A stretch of DNA of 8,810 nucleotides from NCBI GenBank assembly GCA_913045395.1, contig CAJWPV010000039.1, positions 1-8,810 of the forward strand. The letters run 5' to 3'. Position numbers and translations under genes: made by a program. Below, piece after piece: positions 1-5,777 of the stretch. Source of the DNA: an uncultured Verrucomicrobiota bacterium (lineage in GTDB: Bacteria > Verrucomicrobiota > Verrucomicrobiia > Limisphaerales > UBA1096). Each line of letters opens with the position of its first letter. Position 1 is the first letter of the stretch. Below the pieces are notes generated by a model, which worked only from the letters and a program-made list of their open reading frames with translations, was not told the origin of the DNA and did not search any database.

Positions 1-346
1 CTTTCTCAGCGACCTCGAGCCCGTCTCGCACCTCGCCCTCCGCTTGGCCGCCGGCACGGCCGACGACCCTGTATGTCTCGCGGACTTGGCCGTCCTCGAT
101 CCACTCCACCGTGTCGCCGATTTGGCGAATCATCCCGCGCGGTTTGCAGCCCACAAACGAGTAGCGGCCAAGATGTTCGCCGCCCTCGACCGACTCGAAT
201 AGAAACGACTCGCCCTGGCCACGGATTTTGCGATAAGCCGTCAACGGGGTTTCCTGGTCGGCCAACAGCCGGCGCGTGACCGGAATCAGGTTCCCCTGAT
301 CGGACAGGCGGCAAAACTCATCCTTGGTTGGACGGCAAAACTCCAT
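1..346 (-). CDS. trpE: Anthranilate synthase component I, N-terminal part (cut by window edge)
   Basis: TrpE makes anthranilate from chorismate and glutamine-derived ammonia, the first step of tryptophan synthesis, together with the TrpG amidotransferase. The first 115 codons are visible and the gene runs off the left edge. Translating down from the ATG at 346-344 gives a start of MEFCRPTKDEF, then GNLIPVTRRLLADQETPL (residues 18-35), FLFESVEGGE (48-57) and GRYSFVGCKPR (60-70). These are the conserved N-terminal blocks of the TrpE/PabB family; the ES pair at 51-52 lies in the segment that forms the tryptophan feedback site in TrpE. An in-frame TAG 15 bases upstream makes this ATG the first possible start. 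No Shine-Dalgarno sequence is present. It follows hisI by 73 bases on the same strand. The catalytic C-terminal domain lies outside the window, so PabB cannot be fully excluded, but the N-terminal blocks favour TrpE. Confidence 0.85.
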   Translation of the reverse strand, partial: MEFCRPTKDEFCRLSDQGNLIPVTRRLLADQETPLTAYRKIRGQGESFLFESVEGGEHLGRYSFVGCKPRGMIRQIGDTVEWIEDGQVRETYRVVGRAGGQAEGEVRDGLEVAEK

Positions 347-404
347 GCGACAGACAGTCTAAACGGCGTCCCTCCCAGAACGCCAACACAATACAGGCCA
401 ACTG

Positions 405-414
405 CTTGGCCAAG
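405..414. repeat. CTTGGCCAAG palindrome, intergenic copy
   Basis: Perfect copy of the iterated 10-base palindrome, 5 bases past the hisI stop in the hisI-trpE gap. It is the only noncoding copy, so it cannot be explained by codon or peptide preference. Confidence 0.85.
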
Positions 415-419
415 AAAGG

Positions 420-803
420 TTACTTTTTGTAAACTTCGTCCGGATTAACAAGCCGCTCCTCGGTGGTCTCGAAGCCGCCCCCCTCACTGGTCGAGCGAAA
501 AAAACAGGACTTGTATCCCTCGTGGCAGGCCGCGCCGTGCTGCGCGACCTGAATCAGCAGCGTGTCGCCGTCGCAGTCAAATGCGAGGTCTTTCACCTCC
601 TGCGTATGCCCGCTCGACTCGCCCTTCATCCAGTATTTCTGGCGCGATCGGCTCCAAAAATGCGTCTTGCCGGTCTCGATCGTGGACTTCAGCGAGACTT
701 CATTCATCCACGCCATCATCAGCACACGGCCGGTTTCTGCCTCCTGAACGATGGCGGGAATCAGACCATCCGGGTCGAACTTGAGTTTCTCAATGAACTT
801 CAT
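420..803 (-). CDS. hisI: Phosphoribosyl-AMP cyclohydrolase
   Basis: HisI opens the purine ring of phosphoribosyl-AMP, the third step of histidine synthesis, using zinc and magnesium in the cytoplasm. The 127-residue product matches the monofunctional PRA-CH family: W48 to K60 cover [13 protein letters not shown], then GESSGH (61-66), the metal-binding DCDGD (76-80), and the zinc-ligand segment C93-H94-x5-C100 followed by FFR. There is no fused HisE (pyrophosphohydrolase) domain, so HisE must be encoded elsewhere. The ATG at 803 is preferred; a TTG two codons upstream (809) is possible. The gene starts 8 bases after the hisF stop, so the two are almost certainly co-transcribed and provide two steps of one pathway. 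No clear ribosome binding site is visible, which fits translational coupling to hisF. Confidence 0.95.
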   Translation of the reverse strand: MKFIEKLKFDPDGLIPAIVQEAETGRVLMMAWMNEVSLKSTIETGKTHFWSRSRQKYWMKGESSGHTQEVKDLAFDCDGDTLLIQVAQHGAACHEGYKSCFFRSTSEGGGFETTEERLVNPDEVYKK

Positions 804-811
804 CTTCAAAA

Positions 812-1588
812 TTATAACATGCGGACAGGAATGCCGTCCTGTTCCAAAAACGCCTTCACGTCGTCAACACTATACTCACCGAAGTGAAAAATACTCGCCG
901 CCAAAACAGCATCCGCCCTGCCTTCCTGCAGCACCTCGGCCATGTGCTCCAGGCAGCCGGCGCCACCGCTGGCCACCACCGGTACATCCACCGACTCGCT
1001 GATGCGCCTCGTAATCTCCAAGTCGTAGCCCGCCTTCGTGCCATCGGCGTCAATGCTGTTGAGCACAATCTCGCCCGCACCGAGTTGCACCGCACGCGTG
1101 GACCACTCGATGGCATCCAAGCCGGTTTCTTTGCGGCCACCATGCGAAAAAACCCTCCACTCGCCGTCACCCGTTTTCTTGGCATCAACCGAGACAACAA
1201 TGCATTGGCTGCCAAATTTTTCCGCGCCCTCGCCGATCAGCCCCGGCTTGGCCAAGGCAGCGCTGTTGATGCTGATCTTGTCCGCACCCGCCTTGAGCAT
1301 GACACCCATGTCCTCCACCGTGCGTATGCCGCCCCCCACCGTCAGTGGCATGAAACAGCGACTGGCCACCTGCTCCATCACATCGACCATCGTGCCGCGG
1401 CCGTGCGCGCTGGCCGTGATGTCGAAAAAAACCATCTCGTCGGCTCCTTGCTCGTCATAGCGAATGGCCAACTCGACCGGGTCGCCGACGTTGCGCAGGC
1501 CACCCTCCTCCGCACGGCCAAACCGCACCCCTCGCGTCACTGCACCGTCGTGCACGTCCAGGCATGGAATCACTCGTTTGGCCAACAT
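812..1588 (-). CDS. hisF: Imidazole glycerol phosphate synthase, cyclase subunit
   Basis: HisF is the (beta/alpha)8-barrel half of IGP synthase. It uses ammonia from HisH to convert PRFAR into imidazole-glycerol phosphate and AICAR, linking histidine and purine synthesis. The 258-residue protein has the canonical start [12 protein letters not shown] with catalytic D11, the phosphate-binding PLTVGGGIR (81-89), [12 protein letters not shown] (101-112), the second catalytic aspartate in VVSVDAK (D135), [10 protein letters not shown] (170-179), and [10 protein letters not shown] (196-205). It ends with [18 protein letters not shown]. The ATG at 1588 is chosen because it gives this family-typical N-terminus. 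An in-frame TTG at 1630 with AAAGGA just upstream would add 14 residues and translate through the hairpin. There is no Shine-Dalgarno sequence at 1588; the 8-T run of a terminator-like hairpin ends 5 bases upstream, so expression may depend on read-through or a very close promoter. HisH is not in the window. Confidence 0.95.
   Translation of the reverse strand: MLAKRVIPCLDVHDGAVTRGVRFGRAEEGGLRNVGDPVELAIRYDEQGADEMVFFDITASAHGRGTMVDVMEQVASRCFMPLTVGGGIRTVEDMGVMLKAGADKISINSAALAKPGLIGEGAEKFGSQCIVVSVDAKKTGDGEWRVFSHGGRKETGLDAIEWSTRAVQLGAGEIVLNSIDADGTKAGYDLEITRRISESVDVPVVASGGAGCLEHMAEVLQEGRADAVLAASIFHFGEYSVDDVKAFLEQDGIPVRML
1247..1256. repeat. CTTGGCCAAG palindrome in hisF
   Basis: Perfect copy read as TTG-GCC-AAG (Leu-Ala-Lys) in ALAKPG of hisF. 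Confidence 0.85.
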
Positions 1589-1593
1589 GGTAC

Positions 1594-1621
1594 AAAAAAA
1601 ACCGGCGACCCACGCCGCCGG
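1594..1621 (-). terminator. Intrinsic terminator or attenuator directly before hisF
   Basis: On the minus strand CCGGCG and CGCCGG form a 6-bp all-GC stem around an 8-base loop (GCGTGGGT), followed at once by eight T residues. This is a textbook rho-independent terminator. It lies 80 bases after the stop of the H1-like gene, so it may simply end that transcript. It also ends only 5 bases before the hisF ATG, so it could attenuate hisF. No run of histidine codons lies upstream, which argues against a classical his leader peptide. Confidence 0.75.
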
Positions 1622-1660
1622 GAATTGCAATATCCTTTATTCGCCCGTTATTCAAGCTCG

Positions 1661-1674
1661 CCGGTCAAAACCGG
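1661..1674 (-). other. Small hairpin CCGGT-TTTG-ACCGG between the H1-like gene and hisF
   Basis: A perfect 5-bp inverted repeat with a 4-base loop lies in the 112-base gap upstream of the terminator. On the minus strand it overlaps a second copy of CCGGCG (1664-1659), which could in principle pair with the CGCCGG arm of the terminator and compete with it. This is inference only; it may just be a stem in the 3' end of the upstream transcript. Confidence 0.3.
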
Positions 1675-1700
1675 AAAACGCGGTGAACCGGGAAAAAGTG

Positions 1701-2273
1701 TCAAGCCGCAGTGAACTTTCCTTTGTTGTTCTTGAACGCTTTTTTGTTCGTATAGAGCATCACTCGAATGGAGTTCAGGGGATTCTTACCCGAGAACCTG
1801 TGCCCCTTCTTCTTGGCCGCCTCAAGGATTTGCTTGGCATCCAGAGCTTTGCTCTTGGTTACTGCCAAAGCGATCTGTTTCAAGGAAACCTTGTTCTTCG
1901 CCTTCTTAGCCGATGCCTTTTTTGCTGCTCTCTTGGGCGCTCTCTTGGCTGCTTTTTTTACGGTTTTCCTGGCTGTCTTCTTCGCCGCTTTTCGTTTCGG
2001 TGCCGTCTTTTTCTTTGTCGGGCGACCACGCTTGGCAGTGGCTTTCTTGGCCGGACGGCCACGGCGCTTGGCTGCGGCTTTCTTAGGCTTGCGGCCACGG
2101 CGCTTGGCCGGCGCAGAACCGGCACCACCCAGGGCAGCCTCAATCTCTGCCAATTTTTTTTCAGAATCCGCCACAGTTGCCTGCGCGTTGGCCAGCGTCT
2201 TCGACAATGCAGCCTTTTCGGATTGCAAGGCCGCACGAGCCCGTTGGAATAACTTAACCTTATCTTTGCTCAT
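1701..2273 (-). CDS. H1-like chromatin protein with AT-hook-like motifs and HARE-HTH-like C-terminus
   Basis: The product is a 190-residue, very basic protein that probably binds DNA. Three parts are visible. Residues 1-48 are a charged, alanine-rich predicted coiled coil. Residues 57-128 are a lysine/alanine/arginine tail like histone H1 and bacterial Hc/AlgP-type proteins; it carries three AT-hook-like cores (RRGRKPKK 58-65, RRGRPAKK 70-77, KRGRPTKK 81-88). Residues 129-190 are a compact domain (LKQIALAV, AKQILEAAKKKG, NPLNSIRVMLY, GKFTAA) resembling HARE-HTH winged helices. The ATG at 2273 is chosen because the upstream 24 codons are AT-rich intergenic sequence and no family-like residues precede MSKDKVKL. 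DNA coding the tail contains a perfect 17-base repeat at 2056-2072 and 2092-2108, a sign of internal duplication. There is no Shine-Dalgarno sequence. A nucleoid role is inference from composition and motifs. Confidence 0.85.
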   Translation of the reverse strand: MSKDKVKLFQRARAALQSEKAALSKTLANAQATVADSEKKLAEIEAALGGAGSAPAKRRGRKPKKAAAKRRGRPAKKATAKRGRPTKKKTAPKRKAAKKTARKTVKKAAKRAPKRAAKKASAKKAKNKVSLKQIALAVTKSKALDAKQILEAAKKKGHRFSGKNPLNSIRVMLYTNKKAFKNNKGKFTAA

Positions 2274-2322
2274 AATATTGTGGTTTATATCGCGCCGTTT
2301 AGTTGCGCTTTCATGGAATGCT

Positions 2323-2342
2323 ACTATATAGCAAACTATATA
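2323..2342. repeat. Direct repeat ACTATATA x2, 12-base spacing
   Basis: ACTATATA occurs at 2323-2330 and 2335-2342, separated by GCAA. Spacing is slightly more than one helical turn, and one copy overlaps the putative -10 element. This could be an operator for the H1-like gene or chance in AT-rich DNA. Confidence 0.45.
2325..2333 (-). promoter_or_regulatory. Possible extended -10 element for the H1-like gene
   Basis: The minus strand reads TGC-TATATA, matching the extended -10 form TGnTATAAT with one mismatch. It would start transcription near 2318, about 45 bases before the ATG. The hexamer 17 bases upstream (ATTTTC) is a poor -35, as is common for extended -10 promoters. Confidence 0.35.
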
Positions 2343-2390
2343 CAACAGAAAATAAAATATTTTCCCATGATGAATTTAAAAACTATAATT

Positions 2391-3152
2391 CTATTTGATG
2401 GCAATATGAATACTCATCGATCCAGCCATGAGTTCTATAACTTGAACGGATTTATAGCCCATAAATCGAAGCACGGATGTTACCCCTTTTTGCGCGGTAT
2501 ATTTTTTAAGGGATTTAAGGATATATGCGTATGCCGATGCATTGCCGCAACACAGCCAGCCAAAGACAGGCAGCATCCCTGCCAGATATAGAAAATAAAC
2601 CGATCGAATGATATGATTGGCCGGCTTCCCGAAATCCAGTATCACCAGACGCCCCCCCGGCTTCAGGACACGGGTGATCTCACGAAGACCGTCTTCCATA
2701 CTGGCGAGGTTTCTAAGCCCATAGCCGATTGTCACCAAGTCTAGGGAGTTGTCACCAAACGGAAGTTTTAAGGCATCCGCCTGGGCAAGATTGACTCGAT
2801 ATTCGCCCCGCTTGGCCAAGCGCCTGGCGGCTTGCTGCAGCATTGGGCGGTTCATATCCATCCCAACCAACGAACCGCCCTGTTTGGCCAAGCCGATCGC
2901 TATATCGCCCGTTCCGCAGCATAAATCCAAACCTGTTTCCCCCTCACTGAAATTTGAAAGGGCAACCACATGGCGTTTCCAAATACGATGCAGGCCAAGG
3001 CTCTGAATGTCGTTGACCAGATCGTATCGACTGGCGATCGCGCCAAATAATTGATCGACCTTTCTTGCGTGACAGGCTGTATCCGTCTCGATCCCCACTG
3101 GTTGCCGACATGTATCATCCGCTGACTCTACAAACCAGCATATCCTTCGCAT
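2391..3152 (-). CDS. ubiE: Ubiquinone/menaquinone C-methyltransferase
   Basis: UbiE/MenG adds a methyl group from S-adenosylmethionine to the quinone ring, a late step of menaquinone or ubiquinone synthesis. The 253-residue protein shows the family signature YDLVNDIQSLGLHRIWKR, the SAM-binding motif I LDLCCGTGDIAIGLA, motif II in DALKLPFGDNSLDLVTIGYG, and the second signature RVLKPGGRLVILDFGKP. It ends close to the normal family C-terminus. The open frame continues upstream to 3404, but that part is antisense to moeA and has no family similarity. The ATG at 3152 gives a plausible N-terminus; a GTG at 3098 is an alternative closer to the conserved VDQLFGAIA block. No Shine-Dalgarno sequence precedes either. 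With no other quinone genes here, menaquinone as the substrate is inferred from the suspected phylum only. The last 200 bases or so are more AT-rich than the rest. Confidence 0.93.
   Translation of the reverse strand: MRRICWFVESADDTCRQPVGIETDTACHARKVDQLFGAIASRYDLVNDIQSLGLHRIWKRHVVALSNFSEGETGLDLCCGTGDIAIGLAKQGGSLVGMDMNRPMLQQAARRLAKRGEYRVNLAQADALKLPFGDNSLDLVTIGYGLRNLASMEDGLREITRVLKPGGRLVILDFGKPANHIIRSVYFLYLAGMLPVFGWLCCGNASAYAYILKSLKKYTAQKGVTSVLRFMGYKSVQVIELMAGSMSIHIAIK
2809..2822. repeat. Extended palindrome CGCTTGGCCAAGCG in ubiE
   Basis: The 10-base core (2811-2820) is extended to a perfect 14-base palindrome. It encodes RLAKR in UbiE. A one-mismatch copy, TTTGGCCAAG, lies 72 bases further right at 2883-2892. 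Confidence 0.85.
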
Positions 3153-3159
3153 TAATAGG

Positions 3160-4416
3160 ATGAGGAGGTTTGATTCCCCGACTTTTAACGGCAACACTCC
3201 CCGCCGAATGTTGTCGCTTGAAGAAGCTGTTGAACGATCGCTCGCAGCCTCGCCTTTGCTGGGCAGCGAGATCGTCCCCTTGGCAGACGCCGGGGGCCGG
3301 TTTGTCGCCTCGCCTTTGAAAGCCGGGATGTCGCTGCCGGGCTTCGACAATTCAGCCATGGATGGGTACGCAGCCAGAAGCGCCGACCTGAATGGCGCCA
3401 CCACTGAATCGCCGGTCGAGTTGAGTTGTATTGGTGTGATCCCCGCCGGAGCCTATCCGGTGAACACGGTTGGCGAAGGTACATGCATGAGGGTTTTCAC
3501 CGGCTCGCCGATTCCGAGAGGTGCAGATGCTGTGATTATGCAGGAGGATTGCAGTTCAACTCCCGGCGATGACCACACCGTCCGCTGTAATGACTCGATC
3601 AAGCCATGGGAGAATATCCGGCTGAAAGGCGAAGACGTCCGCGAAGGTGACCCGTTGATTACCGCTGGCACGCGTATAACGGCCGGTACGATCGGGCTAC
3701 TGGCGGCAACCGGCCACCATTCGGTTGAAGTGGGGCTCAGGCCGAAAATCGGCCTTGTGGCCACCGGTAGCGAATTGGTCGAGCCACCCGGCGAACTTCA
3801 ACCCGGCGAAATATACGAGAGCAACCGCGACATGCTAGTTTCACTGCTCGCCAATGCAAACGGGCTGCCGACACCATACCCCATCGTGCCAGATATGCTT
3901 GAGGACACGGTGACAGCGTTGGAGCAGGCGTTCGCGGACAACGATGCTGTCCTGACTTCCGGCGGGGTATCGGTGGGCGACCACGACCATGTGAAACCAG
4001 CCATCGAACGGCTTGGCGGCTCGCTCGATTTCTGGAAAGTGGCCGTCAAGCCTGGCAAGCCGTTTGTGCTTGGCCAAGTCGGCGGAAAGCCGGTGTTCGG
4101 CATGCCGGGCAATCCCGTCTCGGCCCTCGTCACGTATCTACTGTTGGTTCGGCCCGCGCTCTTGAACATGCAGGGTGCCGCCGAATGGCGCTTGGCCAAG
4201 CGGCCGGGGTGTCTGGTGGATGAACTGGCCAACAAGGGGGATCGGCGCCATTTTGTGCGGGTAACGATCGATGACCACGGGCTTGTCCGAAGTGTCGGGG
4301 GGCAACACTCACACATGCTGGGCAGCCTGGCCAAGGCCAACGGTCTGGTCGATCTGCCCCCGGGAACCCGCTTGGCCAAGGGCGACCCAGTCAACGTGCA
4401 ATTGATCGATAGCTGA
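3160..4416 (+). CDS. moeA: Molybdopterin molybdenumtransferase
   Basis: MoeA inserts molybdate into adenylylated molybdopterin to complete the molybdenum cofactor in the cytoplasm. The 418-residue protein is near the usual length (E. coli MoeA 411). Visible blocks are SLPGFDNSAMDGYA (58-71), VFTGSPIPRGADAVIMQED (112-130), IRLKGEDVREGD (153-164), the MogA-like domain with ATGSELV (191-197) and SGGVSVGDHDHVKPA (247-261), VAVKPGKP (274-281), and FGMPGNPVSALVTY (293-306). The C-terminal domain IV follows. The ATG at 3160 gives the longest product; the ATG at 3208 (MLSLEEAVERSL) also fits. AGGAGG at 3163-3168 is too far from 3208 to serve it well. This is the only plus-strand gene. It is divergent from ubiE with 7 bases between starts and tail-to-tail with the next gene with no gap. 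No other cofactor genes are nearby. Confidence 0.96.
   Translation: MRRFDSPTFNGNTPRRMLSLEEAVERSLAASPLLGSEIVPLADAGGRFVASPLKAGMSLPGFDNSAMDGYAARSADLNGATTESPVELSCIGVIPAGAYPVNTVGEGTCMRVFTGSPIPRGADAVIMQEDCSSTPGDDHTVRCNDSIKPWENIRLKGEDVREGDPLITAGTRITAGTIGLLAATGHHSVEVGLRPKIGLVATGSELVEPPGELQPGEIYESNRDMLVSLLANANGLPTPYPIVPDMLEDTVTALEQAFADNDAVLTSGGVSVGDHDHVKPAIERLGGSLDFWKVAVKPGKPFVLGQVGGKPVFGMPGNPVSALVTYLLLVRPALLNMQGAAEWRLAKRPGCLVDELANKGDRRHFVRVTIDDHGLVRSVGGQHSHMLGSLAKANGLVDLPPGTRLAKGDPVNVQLIDS
4069..4078. repeat. CTTGGCCAAG palindrome in moeA (second frame)
   Basis: Perfect copy read as CTT-GGC-CAA (Leu-Gly-Gln) in FVLGQVGG, a different frame from most other copies. Confidence 0.85.
4189..4202. repeat. 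Extended palindrome CGCTTGGCCAAGCG in moeA
   Basis: Second 14-base form, core 4191-4200, encoding RLAKR in the MoeA C-terminal domain. Confidence 0.85.
4371..4380. repeat. CTTGGCCAAG palindrome near the moeA 3' end
   Basis: Third perfect copy in moeA, encoding RLAKG. A one-mismatch copy CCTGGCCAAG is at 4326-4335. Confidence 0.85.
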
Positions 4417-4803
4417 TCAGTCGCCACCCTGCTGGAGTTGATTGAGCTTGGACTTCGCGGCAGCCCGCTTAGCCTCCTCGTTGCGGATCACCTCCTCGAG
4501 GGATCGGGAAACACAAACCGCCATCAACTGTGCCGGGGTTTTCCCTGTCGCCTCGGAGGCGGCCTCGAGGAGTTCAGTCAACCGGGGAGGCAACACCCAG
4601 TCGCTGGAACCCTCCGGGGTTTCCGGCGATGGCTCGGCCGGCGGCTCCGCGTTCGGATTCACCACGTTGCGAATGGCGCTCCGCATTAAGCCAACCATTT
4701 GTTTGCCTTCGTTGTCAGCAAACGACTTCATCTCCCGGAGGAGATCCTTCGGCACCCAGGGGTCTTTGCCCTTGGGATCCTTCGATTTTGGGTCATCCGC
4801 CAT
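4417..4803 (-). CDS. Hypothetical protein with ribbon-helix-helix-like C-terminus
   Basis: I do not recognise a named family. The 128-residue product has a lysine/aspartate-rich N-terminus (1-20), a helical stretch (20-47), a proline/glutamate linker (49-66), and a C-terminal segment DWVLPPRLTELLEAASEATG followed by KTPAQLMAVCVSRSLEEVI (68-106). The order of a short strand, helix, G-K/T-x-P turn and second helix resembles CopG/Arc ribbon-helix-helix proteins, which bind DNA as dimers. The similarity is by eye only. The rest is a charged helical tail. The gene starts 10 bases after the hprK stop, so it is probably last in the lptB-hprK transcript; a role in reading out HprK activity or in autoregulation would be speculation. 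There is no Shine-Dalgarno sequence. Its TGA abuts the moeA TGA. Confidence 0.8.
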   Translation of the reverse strand: MADDPKSKDPKGKDPWVPKDLLREMKSFADNEGKQMVGLMRSAIRNVVNPNAEPPAEPSPETPEGSSDWVLPPRLTELLEAASEATGKTPAQLMAVCVSRSLEEVIRNEEAKRAAAKSKLNQLQQGGD

Positions 4804-4813
4804 GGTACTGCTG

Positions 4814-5776
4814 TCAGGATTTACCCGAGGTCATGGTTGCGATCAACCGGTCGTTCAACTCGCGGGCGGGGTTGTATCCGGCGGCGCTCAGCTTGGCGTT
4901 GAGGGCGGCCACTTCTATCAGGCGGGCCAGGTTTCGCCCGGGCCGGACCGGGATGCTCACGTGCCTCACCTTGATGCCGAGGATTCTAATCCGATCCTCA
5001 TCCATCCCCAAGCGGTCGATATTTTTAACCTCCTTCCACGCTTTGAGAGTGACCACCAAATCCAGGCGCTTCTCGGTGCGGATGCTCTTCGCGCCGAACA
5101 TCGCAGCAACGTTGATGATCCCGATGCCGCGAACCTCCATGTGGTAGCGGGACAACTCGGAACTGGTGCCGACGATTTCCCGGCCGTCCAGCAGGGTCAC
5201 CTTGGTGATATCGTCCGAAACCAGGCTGTATCCCCGCTCGATCAACTCGAGCACCGATTCACTTTTGCCGATGCCGCTTTCTCCGCGAATGAGCACCCCG
5301 ATTCCGTGAACGTCCACCATACTCCCAATGACGGTGTCCCGCGGCGCGAACAGCAGGTCCAGCTCAATCGTGGTCACGTTCACGAACCGCATGGTCACCA
5401 TCGGGGTCTGGAGAATGGGCACGCCAATCTCGTTGGCAATCGATTTCAGTTCCCGGTCGATCGACAGGTTCCGCGTGAACACGATGCAGGGAATCTTGTA
5501 CGAGCACAGCTTCTTGTAGCTCTTGATGCGTTCCTGCAACGGTAGTGACTTAAGATAGTATGCCTCTGCGTTGCCGATCACCTGAATGCGCTTGTATGCG
5601 ATGTACTTCGTGAAGCCAGCCAGGGCCAGGCTCGGACGGTTGACTGTCGGCTCGATGATCGTTCGGCCCAACCCGCTCTTCCCGGCGATCAACTTCAACT
5701 TCAGATGTTCGGCCTGCTCCTCGAAGAACCGCTCGGTGGTGATCTTCTCGCGCTTCGGTTTTTTCTTCGTCGCCAT
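4814..5776 (-). CDS. hprK: HPr kinase/phosphorylase
   Basis: HprK phosphorylates and dephosphorylates a regulatory serine of the phosphocarrier HPr, coupling carbon or energy state to regulation. The 320-residue product has the family's N-terminal domain and a C-terminal kinase domain with VDVHGIGVLIRGESGIGKSE (Walker A G165-S172, H157), SLVSDDI (D188-D189), and the HPrK/P signature EVRGIGIINVAAMFG (214-228). A conserved tail VRPGRNLARLIEVAA (267-281) follows. The ATG at 5776 is chosen because it leaves one base after the lptB TAG and gives a lysine-rich start typical of the family; the 16 codons upstream lie inside lptB. HPr itself is not in the window. In Gram-negative genomes HprK often lies near lpt/rpoN-type genes rather than sugar transporters, and its arrangement here after lptB fits that. 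Confidence 0.95.
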   Translation of the reverse strand: MATKKKPKREKITTERFFEEQAEHLKLKLIAGKSGLGRTIIEPTVNRPSLALAGFTKYIAYKRIQVIGNAEAYYLKSLPLQERIKSYKKLCSYKIPCIVFTRNLSIDRELKSIANEIGVPILQTPMVTMRFVNVTTIELDLLFAPRDTVIGSMVDVHGIGVLIRGESGIGKSESVLELIERGYSLVSDDITKVTLLDGREIVGTSSELSRYHMEVRGIGIINVAAMFGAKSIRTEKRLDLVVTLKAWKEVKNIDRLGMDEDRIRILGIKVRHVSIPVRPGRNLARLIEVAALNAKLSAAGYNPARELNDRLIATMTSGKS

Positions 5777-5777
5777 G

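Larger units (their letters stand above)
2274..2390. other. AT-rich intergenic region between ubiE and the H1-like gene
   Basis: These 117 bases are about 28% GC by count, against clearly GC-rich neighbours. They must hold the promoter of the H1-like gene and the 3' end of the ubiE transcript. No convincing terminator hairpin for ubiE was found; only a weak GAATT/AATTC inverted repeat is present. Confidence 0.7.

Noticed and set aside
6..314. 102-codon minus-strand frame at the left edge
   Set aside because: The adjacent minus-strand frame from 346 encodes clear TrpE N-terminal motifs, so this is a shadow.
884..1714. 276-codon open frame on the plus strand opposite hisF
   Set aside because: It is antisense to a clear hisF with all family motifs; the translation is arginine/histidine-rich with no recognisable domain, typical of a GC-rich shadow frame.
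1900..2130. Short repeats that could look like a CRISPR or tandem array
   Set aside because: They are codon-level repeats encoding the lysine/alanine/arginine tail of the H1-like protein; the spacing is irregular and the frame is open.
3034..3041. GCGATCGC, the cyanobacterial HIP1 octamer
   Set aside because: I noticed only one copy, so HIP1 itself is not the iterated element here.
3153..3404. 84-codon N-terminal extension of ubiE
   Set aside because: It is antisense to moeA, lacks similarity to UbiE, and would make the protein about 85 residues too long.
4442..5545. 367-codon plus-strand open frame opposite the hypothetical gene and hprK
   Set aside because: It spans two well-supported minus-strand genes and has no family motifs.
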